Assembly: GCA_039619475.1 (NCBI GenBank)
Contig: CM077115.1
Location: 133,312,172-133,376,171, forward strand
Source: Icerya purchasi
Taxonomy: Eukaryota > Arthropoda > Insecta > Hemiptera > Monophlebidae
DNA: 64,000 nucleotides
Reading direction: 5' to 3'
The translations under genes were made by a program, and so were the position numbers. A model generated the notes under the pieces. That model saw only the letters and a list, made by a program, of their open reading frames with translations, was not told where the DNA came from and did not search any database. This document shows, one piece after another, positions 1 through 13,904 of the stretch (position 1 is its first letter; each line of letters opens with the position of its first letter).

Positions 1-2274
1 ATTCGAAGAAGTGCTTATATACTGACGGACACGATCGAAGAGTTTGTTTGTTTGTTGTTTTTTTTTGTCCCCGCGCCATAAATGGATGAGGGACAATAGG
101 GAAGTTTAAATACGGGAACAACTTTAAGCTGAAGGGGAAATTCAAAAAGGATCGGGGAACGTAATTATCACCTCTTCGGTTAATAAGATGGAACAGTTTT
201 TGCGTCTGATTTCAAGGTTTTTTTCCTTGCCGTATGCGTAAGTAAGGGTAGTACTCCTCTACCCATAGGTATATTTCGCTGCTGAGAGATGTGTCGGAAA
301 ACAAGCTACTTTCTTAGACATGGGGGCAGCCACGTATAGGAAAGTTGCGCCGAACGAGGAGCCATTCATCAATTTGAAAAGAAACTTAGTAGCAGCCGAA
401 ATTTCTTATCAGTGGATATTATATAGCGGCGACCCGATGCGGCGAAACTAATATTAATCACTATAGGTTGACCTGATTGATGTAAGCGAGATGAGTTTCT
501 CGCGTTGACGCTCTCTATAGAAGCTGGTCCGCTAGTTACCCTCTTATCCGAAATGTCCATTAACCGCTGTTAATCAGAGTTGTTCTAGCGACTACAATGG
601 CCGAGCAGCCTTCCACTATTTTCATACCGGTAGTTGTCGCTTTTTTTTGTTGTTTTTTTTCGGAAGGTTTTTTTCTTTGTTTTTTTTTTTCGTGTCTTTT
701 TCTTTGTGTGTTATTGTTCGCGCAACATAGCTTTCCCGCGCACCGCGGCCGCTGTTGCACGGTAGCGATAAGGGATCATCATCAGTCGGGGACCCCGAAG
801 GCCGGGGCTTTTTCTGGCCAGACCTTTAGTCGCGTTGTCGATTGTTCAGGAAGCAGCCTGGATGACATTCGACTGTCATTTACACCCTTTGCGCGCGCGT
901 GCGTACACACGTGCACACACACGTTAAAAGTTGCGATCGCGGCGCAGCTCGCACAGAGGGGTCGGAAACCCGGGAGAGGCCAAGTTTACCGAAGGATAAC
1001 ACGGTCGCCGCCGAGAGTGTCACCGGCGGACTGCATTGTAGCAGGCTATGTCTGACAAGGGTATTGTCAACCGAAAGCGTCTGTCGAAGGATAATTGTTT
1101 TTGTAGCGTAGCAGGCAGCTTTTACCTATTGCGCGGGAAGACGGACGAGCAGGGAATGTCGTATAAAATATGTAACTGGAAAGAAGCACGACGCTACCTT
1201 CCGCAGCGCGAACCGGTAATTTTAATGAAACCGACAGAGACCGAGGCACTGCGAATCAGTGCTGTTCAACTGTACAGCTACCGTTCGCTACCGGGCTTGT
1301 TCGACACCTGGCCTTTGAAAGTCTCTTTGATTTCTACCCTTAATAGTATTATATATCACACACCCACTCTGCTCGAACCTTTTGTCTATCCACCTTTTTC
1401 TGTATGTACGTTCAACGTAAAATTGTTATTTTTCCTTCAATTCGGTCCGCAAACATGCTCAATAGCTCCTCGCAACACCCCGAATATCGGCTTTTTCCCA
1501 TTCAGTGCGGAAATTGTCGTCGTCCCCCCTTTAACGCGATGTACCAGTAGATTAAAAATATTATAATGAGAGCACGTCAGTTCTAAGAGATGTTCGTAAA
1601 TTCTGATCACGAATTTAACTGTTTTTTTTTTTTTTTTTTTAATTTATCGACTTACTCTGTAATATTTCTTAAATTCGACAAACTTGAAAAGGGGGAAAAG
1701 TATTTACTACGTAATCTATCGAAAGGACGAAATGACAAAAATCTTGGATTATTCGGTATCTAGTAAATCTCTTTTGGGACGACGACCGGAAATTGACATA
1801 GCCCCGATTAAAAAGTTAAATTTAAGAATGTCGACTGATGAAATCGTCGAGCGGGCGCGACACCCCTCTGTACCGCCATAACCGATCGACGACATTTTCT
1901 TAAATTTTTTATTTTAAAGTTGGGTATTTTAATTTCGGTGGCGTTTTTTTCTCAAGATAACAGGCATTTCTGGTACACCTGCAGATCTAAAATAATATTA
2001 GATGACTGGTTGAACACTTTAGCTATTCCTTAATGATGGCCATTTGGAAAGAATGAAAAGAAACGGTTGGATAACCTGAATCGAGAAAATTTAATGCCAG
2101 CTAAGGTCGCTACAGCCTTTTTTTAAAAAAATGTGGATTTATTAAATCTGAAACTAGTCGGCGTTTTGGTAAATAATTTTATTCTTTGATACGGGTATGT
2201 TTTTTCATTGAAAAAAAAATCACCGGCAAAAAATGTATTCCACTATTGAAAAATCGAAAATTTACTACTTTTAG
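1..2274. other. Region without recognisable gene
   Basis: Open frames occur here, including one of about 150 codons at 597-1055 and one of about 170 codons at 1048-1566. They are dominated by homopolymer-derived Phe/Cys runs or have no recognisable domain, and they overlap other frames. Base composition is somewhat GC-richer at about 720-1100. A pure T-run lies at about 1621-1640. I see no splice-consistent exon, RNA gene or transposon end that I can defend. Confidence 0.5.
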
Positions 2275-2390
2275 GTTAATACCCATGGTTGACGAGCCCA
2301 ATGATAAAAATAATAATAAATAATAATAATAACAATAATAATGATAATAATAAAAATAATAATAATAAAGCTAATAATAATCATCATCAT
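2275..2390 (+). mobile_element. LINE 3' tail fragment ending in an AAT-type microsatellite
   Basis: The segment around 2284-2301 (a tgacgagccca motif followed by ataaaaa) matches the 3' untranslated end of the LINE fragment at 26.64-26.95 kb on the other strand. It runs straight into an imperfect AAT/AATA array up to about 2390. LINE 3' ends followed by simple A-rich repeats are typical of target-primed insertion. No coding sequence is left. The assignment rests on a short match, so chance similarity is possible. Confidence 0.4.
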
Positions 2391-2565
2391 ATAGTGCCGT
2401 ATACCTATTCCGGCATTTCAGCTGTACAGACATAGGCATAGTGTTCTAAGTAATTGTTACATGCAACGCGGGTGTGCATGCAAGACCGCATTCGGAATTG
2501 ATTAGTAATTGTTTGATTTATCGCACTATAAGTGCAGTCTCGTGTATGTCCGCTATGTACTAATA

Positions 2566-2718
2566 TGTGGTGGTTTGCCATTGCCTTCCACGTGAAATAG
2601 AGTGTATTTAATTTAATTTTTCGTAATGACTTCTGTCGTCACCCGGGACTGAGACTTTCGAAGCGAAAGCCATAAGCTATCATGAAGACTAATAATAATA
2701 ATAATAATAATAATAATA
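2566..2718 (+). mobile_element. Possible retroposon 3' end with (TAA)n tail
   Basis: A stretch with more complex sequence (tggtttgccattgcc near 2571, then a cccgggactgagac block near 2642) ends directly in a pure (TAA)n run at about 2689-2718. A unique body abutting a perfect trinucleotide tail suggests a LINE or SINE 3' end. No coding sequence and no second copy was found in the window, so the call is tentative. Confidence 0.25.
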
Positions 2719-5700
2719 TGTGAACAGTTGGCGGTACGATTTTATACGAAAAAGTATAACGATGTAGCAACATCAAGAAATTAGAATTAAATATGGCTTA
2801 ATTAAATCTAAGCAGCCGTATTACGAATACACACCAGAAAGAATCTTGGATTTTTTTTTTATTTTTTATTTTTTTTATTACACGTATATATGTCAATAGA
2901 ATCTTATTACAGTAAATAAATTAGCACTACTTTTGAAACGGTATTACAACTTAATCTAATTTGTAACATGAACAGAGTAGGAACTATGCACAATTACCTA
3001 ACTCCTAATATTATATAGATATATAAATATAATCATATGCGCATATAAATACCCACACGCATGTGCACCAAGTATTTGCACGTTCTCACAAAACATGTAT
3101 ATATATATATACTCGTAGTATATTATAGAATAAATTAGGTGACCAGCTCATAAGGCGCCTTAAGTTATCGTCAGGAAGTAATCAGTTCTAAGGCCTCTCG
3201 ATATTCAGCTGACCGCAAAGTCGATGTTCGTGCACTTCTGCAATATAGAACGTATAACTTCATAGATCCATGGAATGTTTAAAATTGAATATATATCTTC
3301 GTTGCGTTGATACCAGTGATGCTTCGGAGACACTTGTTTTGAGTGCGCACTGGTATTGCATGTCTTTGCACGGCCCTAGGGTTGAATACTATACATCTAT
3401 ATCTGTCTGATGATTTGACAACAAATCATACGTTTATTAGACAGATTGAGCTTAGAGTAACGCTCAATCAACCGATAAATCTGTCTTAATTTATGTATAG
3501 TTCGTTCCTTCTTTTGTTCATCTTGACATGCGTCTTCCAATTCATTCTCGAATCTAAATGCATAGCGCCAGGGGTATTTAGCGGAGTCGGATAAATAATA
3601 GGAAGGCGATCAAGGTATATAGAGGGCAGCAGGTCTTAGATTTACAAAGTGTAAACATCACCAATTTTTCTTGATTAATCTTGTGATCTTTCAATCGCAT
3701 GTCCATTTGCTAATTTTTTCTACTGCACATTGCAAGTTGTTAGTCGTAGCCAATTCTGGGATGTTGGAAAATGAGCAGCGTAAATTATACTAGTACCGAC
3801 TAATGAAAAACAGTAGAAGGTCAGACGGTATATTATATTAATAGATAATAAGAAGAAATTAGAGGTACCTTGATCGCAGATGGTAGAAATATCGATAAAG
3901 TATTCGAAGAGTAAATATGAGAAATTTAGGGAGCAGATGTGAAATATATGCTGAAACTTAGTAGATGGTTAAACGACACAGCTAGTTGTTGGAAATAATA
4001 GAATAATACCAAATAGCTCTCGGTTAATGGTAAAGTAACCTAGGTTTGGCGCCACATATACTATTGGATCAGATGCAAAAATCGATTTTACTAAACACCG
4101 CCACTAAAATGACGAAAATTTGTAGTGCTTCTGCTAAATGCATTATTATCTAACCAACACACCGCTGCGGATAATAATAATTAATCGAAATCGGTTAAAA
4201 CTAACAAAGAACGGGGGTCATAAATCCGAAAAAGAAAAAAAAAAAAAGAAAATAAAAATAAATAAAACAAAAAAAAAACAATACGCAGAGGATTCCTCTT
4301 CCGTTAACTGAAACTCAGTTGGTATTTGATTTTAACTTCTCGCAGCGATTAAACATAGGGGTTTAGTCTCGAAACGATTGTGTTACATTTTACTTCCTAA
4401 ATTATTCGTCGCTGCGTTTGTTGTCTTCAGAGAATTCATTATCTCCTCCGTCATATATACGGAACGTGTCGTCATTTTTGACGCCACCCAAAGTCGTATT
4501 ATTCGCGACGAAAATAACGAGATTCTGCAACCGAAAAATGTGTGTAGAGTGTCTCTTTTTCGTCCAATTTAAGCGAGCGGTTCTTGCCGGCGAGACGAAA
4601 TACGTTTTCTTTATGGGGTTAGCCCTGGTTTTAGGTTAAAACGCGCGAAAAGAAAATAATAAATTTAACAAAACAAAAATCGAAAAAAAAAAACACAACT
4701 TGATATAAAACGTTTTTTTACATGAAGACCACCAGACACGCTAACTGAAAAAATAAATACGTGCTAAGAGTCGTAACACTTTAGGTTACGCTGGCAGATT
4801 CGCGATTATAGGGTTATTAAACCCCGCGCTTTCTGATATAAACCACGCGAACGAAAGAATCCTATTAAAATTCTACTTTCTCTCGGAATAAGCTGAATTT
4901 TTCTCAAAATCTACACCAGAAGTTCTTTTTCCGTTTCTTTTTGTTTTTTTTTTTTTTCTCCAAAAAAGGAGGAGAAAAAAAACCACGACCTCGGAATTTG
5001 TTAATTAAGGCGGAAAAGGTAATTTTTAAAGCACTCGGCTTTATAACTGTTTTCCAACAGTTCATTATCCGCTACACGACAAAACGCTGATTTCCACTTA
5101 AATCTTACATCGTATCGAAAATAATTCAAGGCGCGACCTCACAGGGAAGAAATGCGTTTAGCGGGATGATCCTAATATGTGCGTAGAACTATATAGTTAT
5201 TATGCGGGGAAATTATTAATTGTAATAGAATAAACACTTTTAGAACTGCGCGATGGTAAATCGTAATCTGGAAAAAGAATTATAAAATGAAAAAATCCAA
5301 AATGCCCCCGACATGCTCAACTTCGGCAATCAGTCAGAAGATGTGTACACATAATGTGAAGATGTGCTCGCATTATGTTTTTTTTTTACATACGAAACCT
5401 GTCATTTTTACGCAACCGTGGTGAATGCGGATACTGAACTTTTTTCAAAAAACATACTTTTTACACTCGTTGTGTCCTGAACACGAAACATTTGCAATAC
5501 TAAAAGGACAAGAAATCTTTTCGAATGAAAACTGACCCTCTCAGTCGTGATACACATTTTCGCTGTAATTTCGCGAAATTTATTATTGGACGTGTCTCTG
5601 CAATCTTTACGATAACTGACAAAAAAGATGAACATCTTTTTTCTTAAATTTCTTGTAAATGTTATATAAAATCATTCAGATAATTGCACAATTTTTTTTT

Positions 5701-7963
5701 CTTCATATTATTATTACATATTTTAGTAGTGTGTATGTGTTTACGCACCTGTAAAAGTACGTTACACTTGCGTACAACGTATATTATGACGAATTTTTCT
5801 CCGTTAACTTTAGTATTATCGACAATAGTGTTTCAATATTATTATCTTCAAGTTTATCAGAAAACATTGTTTTTTTTTTCTTCTTATTTTAGGGGTCGGT
5901 ACCCGATTCATTAATTTTATCATCGTTAACTTTTGGAAAGTTTTTATAGCGGTTTATTTGTGGGTTTATCACACATCCCGGCATAAGTATTATTTTGAAT
6001 TACACCATTACGCTACATCACATTACAACGTAAACTTAACACTACTGGCTTTGACCGAACTTCCACCGGATGATTGCACACTACTACCGAGTCCGATGAA
6101 TTCTCTTAAGATCATCCGGTATTTTAAAAGGGAAGCCGCGAGGCATCGGCTTATTATACCGTTCGCTGCTACTTCTGTGCATGATGCTCAAGCCTATATT
6201 GCAGACAAGGAGCTTTTTTGTGTACACCGGTGATATGTAAAATGCAATTGTTAAATTGATTTTTTAGAGTCGACTGAAAAATGTTTGCACGTATTGCCCT
6301 GCGAAGGTAACAACAAGAAGTAGAAAACAACTTTATTTTATTTATTTGAACAACTTTATCTTGCATTCTACATGAAAAAAGAAAAAACAAAGAAAACCAT
6401 TTAAATAGTGAAAATAATAAATTTCATTCAACTATTGGATAGATGAGGAGGGGTGGTAAACGTATATTTCGATTGGAAGTGCCGTGCTGCGTTTACAATG
6501 GTCAATCCGTTCTGATGAAATTATGAATTCTCACACCCTGGTTAGAAGTTTATTTGAGACCATGCATCGAGGTCGAGATAATTATTTTCGACTGAATTTT
6601 ACGCGCGCAATAATTTATAATTTTCCGGGCTGAATGTGAACGTGCGCGGCGTCGTGTTTAAGATTTCAATTGGCTTCGGAGACGGAATTAGGAATGCACA
6701 CATATTATATAGTAGGTAGGAGTGTTTGCGTTTTGACGGTGGAGATTAAAACGACTTAATCACCATTGCCGGGTGTTTAGATCACGGTTTTTCATTCGTT
6801 GCACCACCCACCCTTACACGAACGACCACTGCACATAATATAACTTTGTACACCGGTATCTGAACGGTGGCGCGACGCGAACTTATTTTTAATTATCCTA
6901 CCTGATACTATGCCAAAGGGATTATTATTTCTGATATGTAGGGCCGGTAAGCGGGCCTGTGTGTATATTAGTGCGCGCATACGCGATACACGGACACACA
7001 GACGCGTTTCTTCTCACTTGTTTTATCATCCGACGCTGTGCTACTACTTAGGGCAGACGTTGAATGATTACCGTTATTTATCTGAGAATATATTCGATGC
7101 CGCTGGACGCCGCTTTCCAACCAGTTAGACAGAAAACATAAACAAACGATTACACTACTGCTCAGTCTCATACGTTCTATTTATAAAAAATTCCCCAATA
7201 CACTGCTTCGGCGCGTTGCTGTTTGTTTTTACGCTGCCATCATCTCGAAAAGAATTCGATTCTACTAAAATTATTTCGTAAGCTCCGGTATAAAACAATA
7301 TGAGGGGAGGGGGAGATACGTTGTTGCAGATATTTCTCTGCGATCGCGTTGAAACGGAATTAACGAACTGATTTTGTTTTAATTGTTTTCACATTCGTCG
7401 TTCATTTGTTAAAACGGCCGAAATAATGGCCATCCGGTGATGATGGCTACCAGAATTACCAGGTGCTTAGAGTACATCCACTAGTAGCAACTCGATAATA
7501 TTTCTCATGATTTATCTTCCGCCATGCTGTAAGCGGAGTGGTTCGATTACTCTGAATCGTTTCCTTGGAACTCTATAGATCGCATCTTTGAAGACTCGAA
7601 CAAGAACTAGCTCTTTTATAGTTTTTTATTAAAATTCATCGAAATTACTCTTTTTTTTTCTCTCATTTTCTTCGCAACGAATCGCGCATTCCCAAAGTTG
7701 ATGAAAATGTTAGAAAGTGTTATAAGGAAAAACCAAACTATCACACGCAGCTTACCGCATAAAGAGAGATGTACATACTAGTTTTTACCGACTTAAAAAA
7801 AAAAAAAAAAGTAGTTTGTCGCTTGTTTTTTTATTTTTTTGCTCGTTTACGCATAATACTCACGTGAATCGATTCCAATCATATTCTTTGTTCATTATAG
7901 TACTCGACGCTAGTATCATGTGAGCACTCAGTATCGACGAACATAGTATTGGTCGAAATAAGC
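2719..7963. other. AT-rich intergenic or intronic DNA, nothing recognised
   Basis: Short open frames only (up to about 90 codons), none with a recognisable domain. Contains A- and T-homopolymers (for example near 2850, 4230, 4945 and 5690) and a short TA run near 3098-3111. No transposon ends, RNA genes or convincing exons were found. Confidence 0.5.
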
Positions 7964-8092
7964 GTTAAAAAAAGGGAGCCCCTTTAGATGATTTTTTTTA
8001 TTAACATAACAAGCGCGATCGATATTTAAGAATATGATATCGATATTAAGCGTGAAAATCTAATTTGAAAAAAATGAAAGTATTATCAACGT
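7964..8092 (+). repeat. Short dispersed repeat, copy 1
   Basis: This stretch aligns along its length with 9819-9941 in the same orientation. Shared landmarks are gttaaaaaaagg at the start, a tttagatg block, a T-run, an acaa(g/c)(c/g)gcg(a/c) block, and aaagtattatcaa(c/t)gt at the end. The copies differ by many substitutions and small indels, so the duplication is old. The two copies lie on either side of the Jockey remnant. Its class is unknown. Confidence 0.5.
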
Positions 8093-8789
8093 AAATTACC
8101 ATAGGGAACCAATAGGAGTTTGTTGTTTATGTTTTTTTAAATATTTGTTCGCGCATTCTCTTCGACGCTGTCATCTCTTTTTCGGATGCATATGTTTTTG
8201 GCATTTAACAACTTTAATTGTCATTCTCTCTCCATCCTCGGTACAGTGTTGTTAGTCAGGTTCCATTCCTTGTGATTTCTTTATTTTTTTTATTTTATTT
8301 ATTTTTTTTTATTTTTAATTTTGTGATTTCTAATTCATACCATATGTACGTTTTTTTTTTAAATTGCGATCTAGCTGATACAGCCAATAAGCAATTGAAA
8401 TGTAGATTATGACATGATGGGAGATGCCATTCAACAATAACACTCCGCGTTGTTTTATCAGTCAATCAAAAACCGGTCGGGAAGATCTAGGGGCGTATAA
8501 CGATTTAGTCTACGATTGTCGTTGCTTGAGTGTCTAATAAATCATCTGCCAGTGTGTTTGGGTGGCCTACTAACCTACGCAAGTAACGCGCGCTATAATT
8601 TTTAATTACTTTACTCACCTCCGGTACATTTAGATATCCCGATGTTGTAGGTTATTATTATTACGTATGTACCATGGGGTGCATTAGCTATTATTCTCAG
8701 TATTTTTGACTACTGGCGTCGCTGCGTAATTTTAATATTAGACTCTGATCAAAAAAAGGTATACCGTAGGTTCACACCGGTTTGATAGT
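8093..8789. other. AT-rich DNA, nothing recognised
   Basis: T-rich at 8280-8360. One Phe-rich open frame there reflects low complexity. No gene or element end seen. Confidence 0.5.
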
Positions 8790-9810
8790 ATTAAATGACG
8801 ACAATTTCGACTTCAGCGATAACACGGAAGCTTTGCCCAAGTACATCTCCCTCAGCTTCAAGTTTATTTCCTTGGCCTTGATCTTAATACACGTTCCTTC
8901 CAGGTCAAACGGCGATCAAGCCACATGCCCAGGTTTCTGGCTTTATTTCCCTGTTGAATGAGACCATCAAGATCAACACGAGGACAAGTACTGCGTCTGG
9001 TTGTGAATGTAACATGAACCCAATTTGGACGAATTGATCTTAATCCTCCGTTGTTGTGCCCATTTCTTCAGGTGATTCAAATCAGCCTGCAAGTTCTTCG
9101 ACGCTGCCACCGGATCGCTGTTGCCTCGCAAATAGTGCAAATGCCGCGACCTCCACATTGGGCGTAACTAGAAGGTCATGTGAGTACACAAGAAAGATGA
9201 TTTTGGTTGTAATGCAGAACCTTCCTTGCGGAACGCCGGCTTTCAATAGGATCTGATATATCGTCGCCAGATTTTACCTGAAAGTACACCTACCCTGTCA
9301 AGTATGAAGGCAGTAGTGGATAATAGGAATGTGGTATGGTTTTTTTTTTATTTTTGAAAGCAATCCCTCATGCCACACGCGACCGAAGGCCTGGCTAACA
9401 TCCAGGAAAGCGGCGGAACAATACTGTTTCCTGTCAAAGCAATTACCAATGTACCTGTGAACTCTATGAACCTTTTTCTCTCCTGTAGCGTGCCCAGAAC
9501 GGAACCTAAACTTTTCGCGGTAAGAATTTTAGGATCTTTGATCAAGTCATATCCGCGTGGGGGCTTTATGTGATGCTAAATTTTCGATTATCACTTTTAT
9601 AATTTCTGAAGGCGTGAAATGTTTGATTGGAGGTGGGGCATTTGAAATGGTGCAACTAAATCACGCTTCAGCTGATCATAAAAAGGCTCAAATCCGATGT
9701 CCGGAGGATGTGGTTTAAACGTATTCTTTTCATTCGAAAATGTGTTTGTCAGCGGTGGTATCTTATAAGTATATAGGTGATTATCAACATCGATTCTCAG
9801 CAATCATGGA
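8790..9810 (-). pseudogene. Jockey-clade LINE reverse transcriptase remnant
   Basis: Read on the minus strand, this is the reverse transcriptase of a Jockey-type non-LTR retrotransposon, broken by stops and frameshifts. In order there are: a linker and HFTPSEIIKVII block near 9625 (start of the RT domain); an RF(R)FRSGHAT block near 9490; a motif A block FLDVSQAFGRVWHEGLL near 9390, where the usual second Asp of AFDRVW is Gly; an LQADLNHLKKWA block near 9100; and WLDRRLTWKE with an NLKLREMYLGKA thumb block near 8900-8830. The element is truncated at both ends: no endonuclease, no ORF1, no tail. The RT would be inactive. The clade call rests on these motifs; the motif order is seen directly. 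Confidence 0.85.
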
Positions 9811-9818
9811 TAATAGGA

Positions 9819-9941
9819 GTTAAAAAAAGGACGGTCTTTTTAGATGTTTCTTTTTTTTTTTTAAAAATTAATACAACGGGCGCAATTGAGAATATTATCA
9901 ATAGAAACGTAATTTCAAAAAAAATAAAGTATTATCAATGT
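9819..9941 (+). repeat. Short dispersed repeat, copy 2
   Basis: Direct-orientation relative of 7964-8092. It begins about 10 bases outside the last recognisable Jockey codons. It may be part of an older element that the Jockey copy interrupted or duplicated. It has no coding capacity. Confidence 0.5.
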
Positions 9942-12900
9942 TGATCACTGCACGGATAAATATAGAATCAAAGTTAATGAATATTTTAAACCGTGTCTCG
10001 TTACAAGCTTGTTATTTAAAAAAAAATAAAGTTGACGTTTAGCAAGATAAAAATGTAGGTATTATGCTAAAAGTTGTGAAATAAAATGTTAAAGAAATAT
10101 CGATATTTAAGATTTACTATCTAAAAATTTAATATATTTTTTCTTTTTTCTTTTTTTTTTTATCAGGATTAATGGTCAAAAACACCTGCAGATATTAAAG
10201 ATATTTATTTTTTGTAGGAAAATTACCTTTCCCACCGTGCTAAAATTTCTTGTAATGGTTTTTTTTCACCTGGGTGAAATTTTTTGTATTGCAAGACGTA
10301 ATAGTAATTTAATGAAGTTACGCTAAAAAGTAAAAAACAAAATCGACAAGAAGATAGTATATTTTACACAGTGAAATGTACCTTAAGATGATATTATAAT
10401 TCTTATACGTTTTCGTAAATTAGAGTCTTCACAGAAATCGCAAATTACGATAATAAATTTAAAAAACTACACTTAAATTCTTTCTAGATATTGTTAATTT
10501 CTGCGTCGACTCCAATTAACGAATGTTTAAAAATTATATCATCACTATTTGTGGTATATTTTAAAACGTATTCCCACCTGATCGGATAACTATTTTTTAT
10601 TTTTTATTTCGATAAAATTTTTATAATATTTCTTTTTTTGTTTTGAACAATTTTTGTACTAAATTAAGTATTAAACCGAAAACGTTACAATAAATTCGTT
10701 AACAATTACAAACGGCTGATGTAACCGTTCCGAAGTGATCATCCTCGGATCTCAGGCACAAGGTTTCTTTTTTCTCTAGAATATCGGATGTTCGTCTACA
10801 TTTCTTCCATTCGCGTTTTCCATTGTTTAATGATTTTTACGGTAAAATAAAACCTCCGTGTAGTAGTAGCACTTCAAATTACGATTATTTCCTTGGTACA
10901 GTGATGGAACTCGGGTTCGATAATTTAAATTATACACTGATATTAAAATAAGAAACGTACAATATGTAATTCCACGGAAATCTATCCGAAATTTTGGTAA
11001 ATTTATTTTCCGAGATCGAATTAATGGATTAAGGTATGGCGAAATAAACGGAGGGACGGGGTAATTTAGCCGCCGAAATACAACTGACCATCTGAATTCA
11101 TCGACAAAAACAGAATATTAAGTGACTTCGAAGTTAACTTATATTTATGAAAGGAGGCGCAATACTATGGATAAATAAATAGCTCACAGAGAAATTTAAA
11201 AATGTTGAGATGTGCCTGAAGAAACCGAGTTTAATTCCGAAAATGGATAAAGTCAAAAAATTTGAATAAGGAAAAAAAAATAGAAGAAAAAAAATATCCC
11301 GTTGAAAGAGGATAACTTTAAATGATGCTGATCTAGGGAAGGGGATCCTGTCGTGCGTACGGAGTTTCTGAATCATGTTCGCGCAAATAAAATGTAGAAA
11401 GGATAATTAAGAATTATTACGGTCTCGCTTGGAAAATAGCCGGCCCGAAGTAACAACATGACCGACAGAACGTTGAAAAGGCTGCGCGTTCGGCTCACTA
11501 TGGAATTCGCGAACCGTCGCCATTTGCGTCAACGGTCCGTGTAAAGATTTTCTGATTAGCGACTAAGCGAAGCAATTAGAACGGCAGGGGGATTAATTAT
11601 TAATTTTTACACGTTTCTAGACAAAAAAGACGACTAGAAGGAGATTTCAGTTGTCGGCGAAATTAAAATGTAACATTTTCGTAGGTGACAAGAAAATATC
11701 ACTTTTGACAACGATCCAGCATCTGAAGAAGAAAAAAAATAGGAAAAAAAAAATAAATAAAAACGACATCGAAATATTGCTGCAAATAGGTAGCCACGTA
11801 ACACCTCTAATAGTCGACCGTAATTAAAATATTTCCGCTTACCCTCTTTCTCTGTTCAGCCTACTTTAAGTCTATAACGGCCAAACGCGGATCTGTAAAT
11901 GCGTAATTTTGTTTCTATAAATACTCGACTAATTTTTAACAGTAGTTCTCTATCGTGTATCAATATGCGCTTGTTAATGTATGTGTATAATGTCTGGTAT
12001 GGATGTGTATATACAGCTGTCACGTGTTTAAGGAGGACGCTCCCCGTTTACACCTATTGCGAATCGAAAGAAAAAAGTGGATAAATAGAAATGAGAAAGC
12101 TCGACAAATTATCCGCGTAAAGGCACTTTTTATCGGCGAGTAGAGGAATTCGCAAAAAAGACGGAAAGGTAAGATGGCGTCCAAGAGCAAAAGTATTAGG
12201 CTGAAAAAAACGCGGAAACTATATCAAGAAACGGAATACGATAATAGTCAGCGGAAATGGCTCCGTGGAAAATATTTGAATATCATGAGACTGGTGCTAA
12301 GAGGGGAGACAGTGAAAGAATAATTTTCGATAAAGAACAAGGCTAGTGTAGAAAGAAAAAATGGAAACGCTTGAAAGAGGCTGAAAAGGGAAGAGATACG
12401 ATCGGTCAAGGGTGATGGCTGGAAATCACTGCCTCTCAGAGTGTGGTCTGCCGTTTAGTTATGATTTACAGGGAATCGGTTCGGATTAAAATTAAAAAGG
12501 TGACTGTAGGAACATAGAGTATGTAGGGTCGTTAAGTTGGAGAGTCGGAGAGATTGGAAGCCGAACGATGTTTGAAAATATTGAATTTCGAGCGGTAGGA
12601 AAACGAAAGGAAGTTCTAAAACGCCTCTAGAATAGGACGGCAGAAACACAGTTTTCTGAATTTTGGAATTTTGAAATTTCAGAATTTGAAAAATTTTAGA
12701 GAACCATTATCGAAGGTTATAAGCGGATTATGCTCTATAGGTGGTAGGGTGCAGATAAAATACCAATCGGAATTTTAATTAATAGTAAAGCTATGACTTT
12801 CGGGAAAGTGTTTTTCGATCTGCATAATACCACTTTGGATTTTTTCATAGCCATTATCGGCGCTACTGCGGCATTCTATTATAAGATCATTAATCTCGCG

Positions 12901-13327
12901 GCATTCGAAAATTTTTAAGTAGCTTTATATAACCGGTATTATTTTGTTCGCCGTTCAAAATAATCTTGAGAGCTGTCGGAAAAAAAACTTTTTTGGTTGC
13001 TGATGCATTTTAAAAACTTTCGTGTTTTATATTACGAGACATTCGGTGTGTTATCATTGTACCGTTTTGTACCTGTAATGAACATTTCCCCGTGAAATAG
13101 ATTTTCGTAGGAGCGCAAGTTTATTGACGGGTTTCATGAATCTCTCGTCTGCAACAAGCGATAATGAAAAAAACAAAAAAAAATACATATAAAACGTACT
13201 GCAGGCAACTACAAATTCTGGTTAAATCTTTATTTTTTTCTATTTTCAATTTAGCCAGACGTATATAAGATATGCGATACTTTGCATACGCTTTCTCATC
13301 CATGATCTTTTTCTCTTCCACTCGATC
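9942..13327. other. AT-rich DNA without recognised gene
   Basis: Mostly low-complexity AT-rich sequence. At 12174-12323 there is a 49-codon Lys/Arg-rich open frame beginning aagATGGCGTCC. The start context is good (it also resembles a YY1-type motif), but the frame has no recognised domain and I do not call it as a gene. Nothing else is supportable. Confidence 0.45.
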
Positions 13328-13896
13328 GAGAACGATCTTCTGTGGATTCCTGGTCATTCGGGTATTAAGTGTAATGAATTAGTGGATAGTCATTAGTCCG
13401 TTTTTTCATTTCCAGGGGCACATTTTTAGGCACATTTTCGGCTCATAATATTGCTCTTCTTTCTCCAGTCGTTCATTTCAAACTATGGCTCAACTCCTAT
13501 TCTTCTTTATTTTCTAACGTTGCTTCATCTTAACCTCTTTGTTCAACCATCTCTTCAACTTCATTCGTGGTTTTCTTGATACTTGCTCTCTCTTGAACTC
13601 TTTACAATCTCTGCTATTTCTTCGTTTTAACCATCGTCTCCTTCCTTCATCATTTTTTCTTCATCTGCATCTACCCCATTTTGCCCTTTTCACTGCCCTT
13701 CCACATACGTTATGGCACTGATCACATTTTACTTGAATGTGCGGCCTTCTCTGCTAAGCATCTATTCTTCGCTGTTAAAACTTGCTATCCCTACTCTCCT
13801 TGTAGTGTTGCTTGTATTCTGTCATTTCCTTTTTATTCCTGCCCTTGAAGTATTTTTAAACGCTGGAAAAAATATGTAGTAATAAAAAAAAAAAAA
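13328..13896 (+). mobile_element. I-group LINE 3' fragment, degenerate (RNase H end plus tail)
   Basis: The fragment opens inside a retrotransposon RNase H domain with the block NDLLWIPGHSGI followed by NELVDS, the usual C-terminal part of that domain. It continues through a stop-riddled Leu/Ser/Phe-rich C-terminal region with a (T)DHILLECAAFSAKHLF block. That block corresponds to the NHILFEC segment of the better preserved copies at 20.7 and 26.1 kb. It ends with an A-run at 13884-13896. It is 5'-truncated, frameshifted and non-functional. Confidence 0.75.
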
Positions 13897-13904
13897 TGAT
13901 CATC

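Noticed and set aside
597..1566. Open frames of about 150 and 170 codons
   Set aside because: The first is driven by T-runs (Phe/Cys), the second has no recognisable domain and overlaps other frames. There is no codon or splice support.
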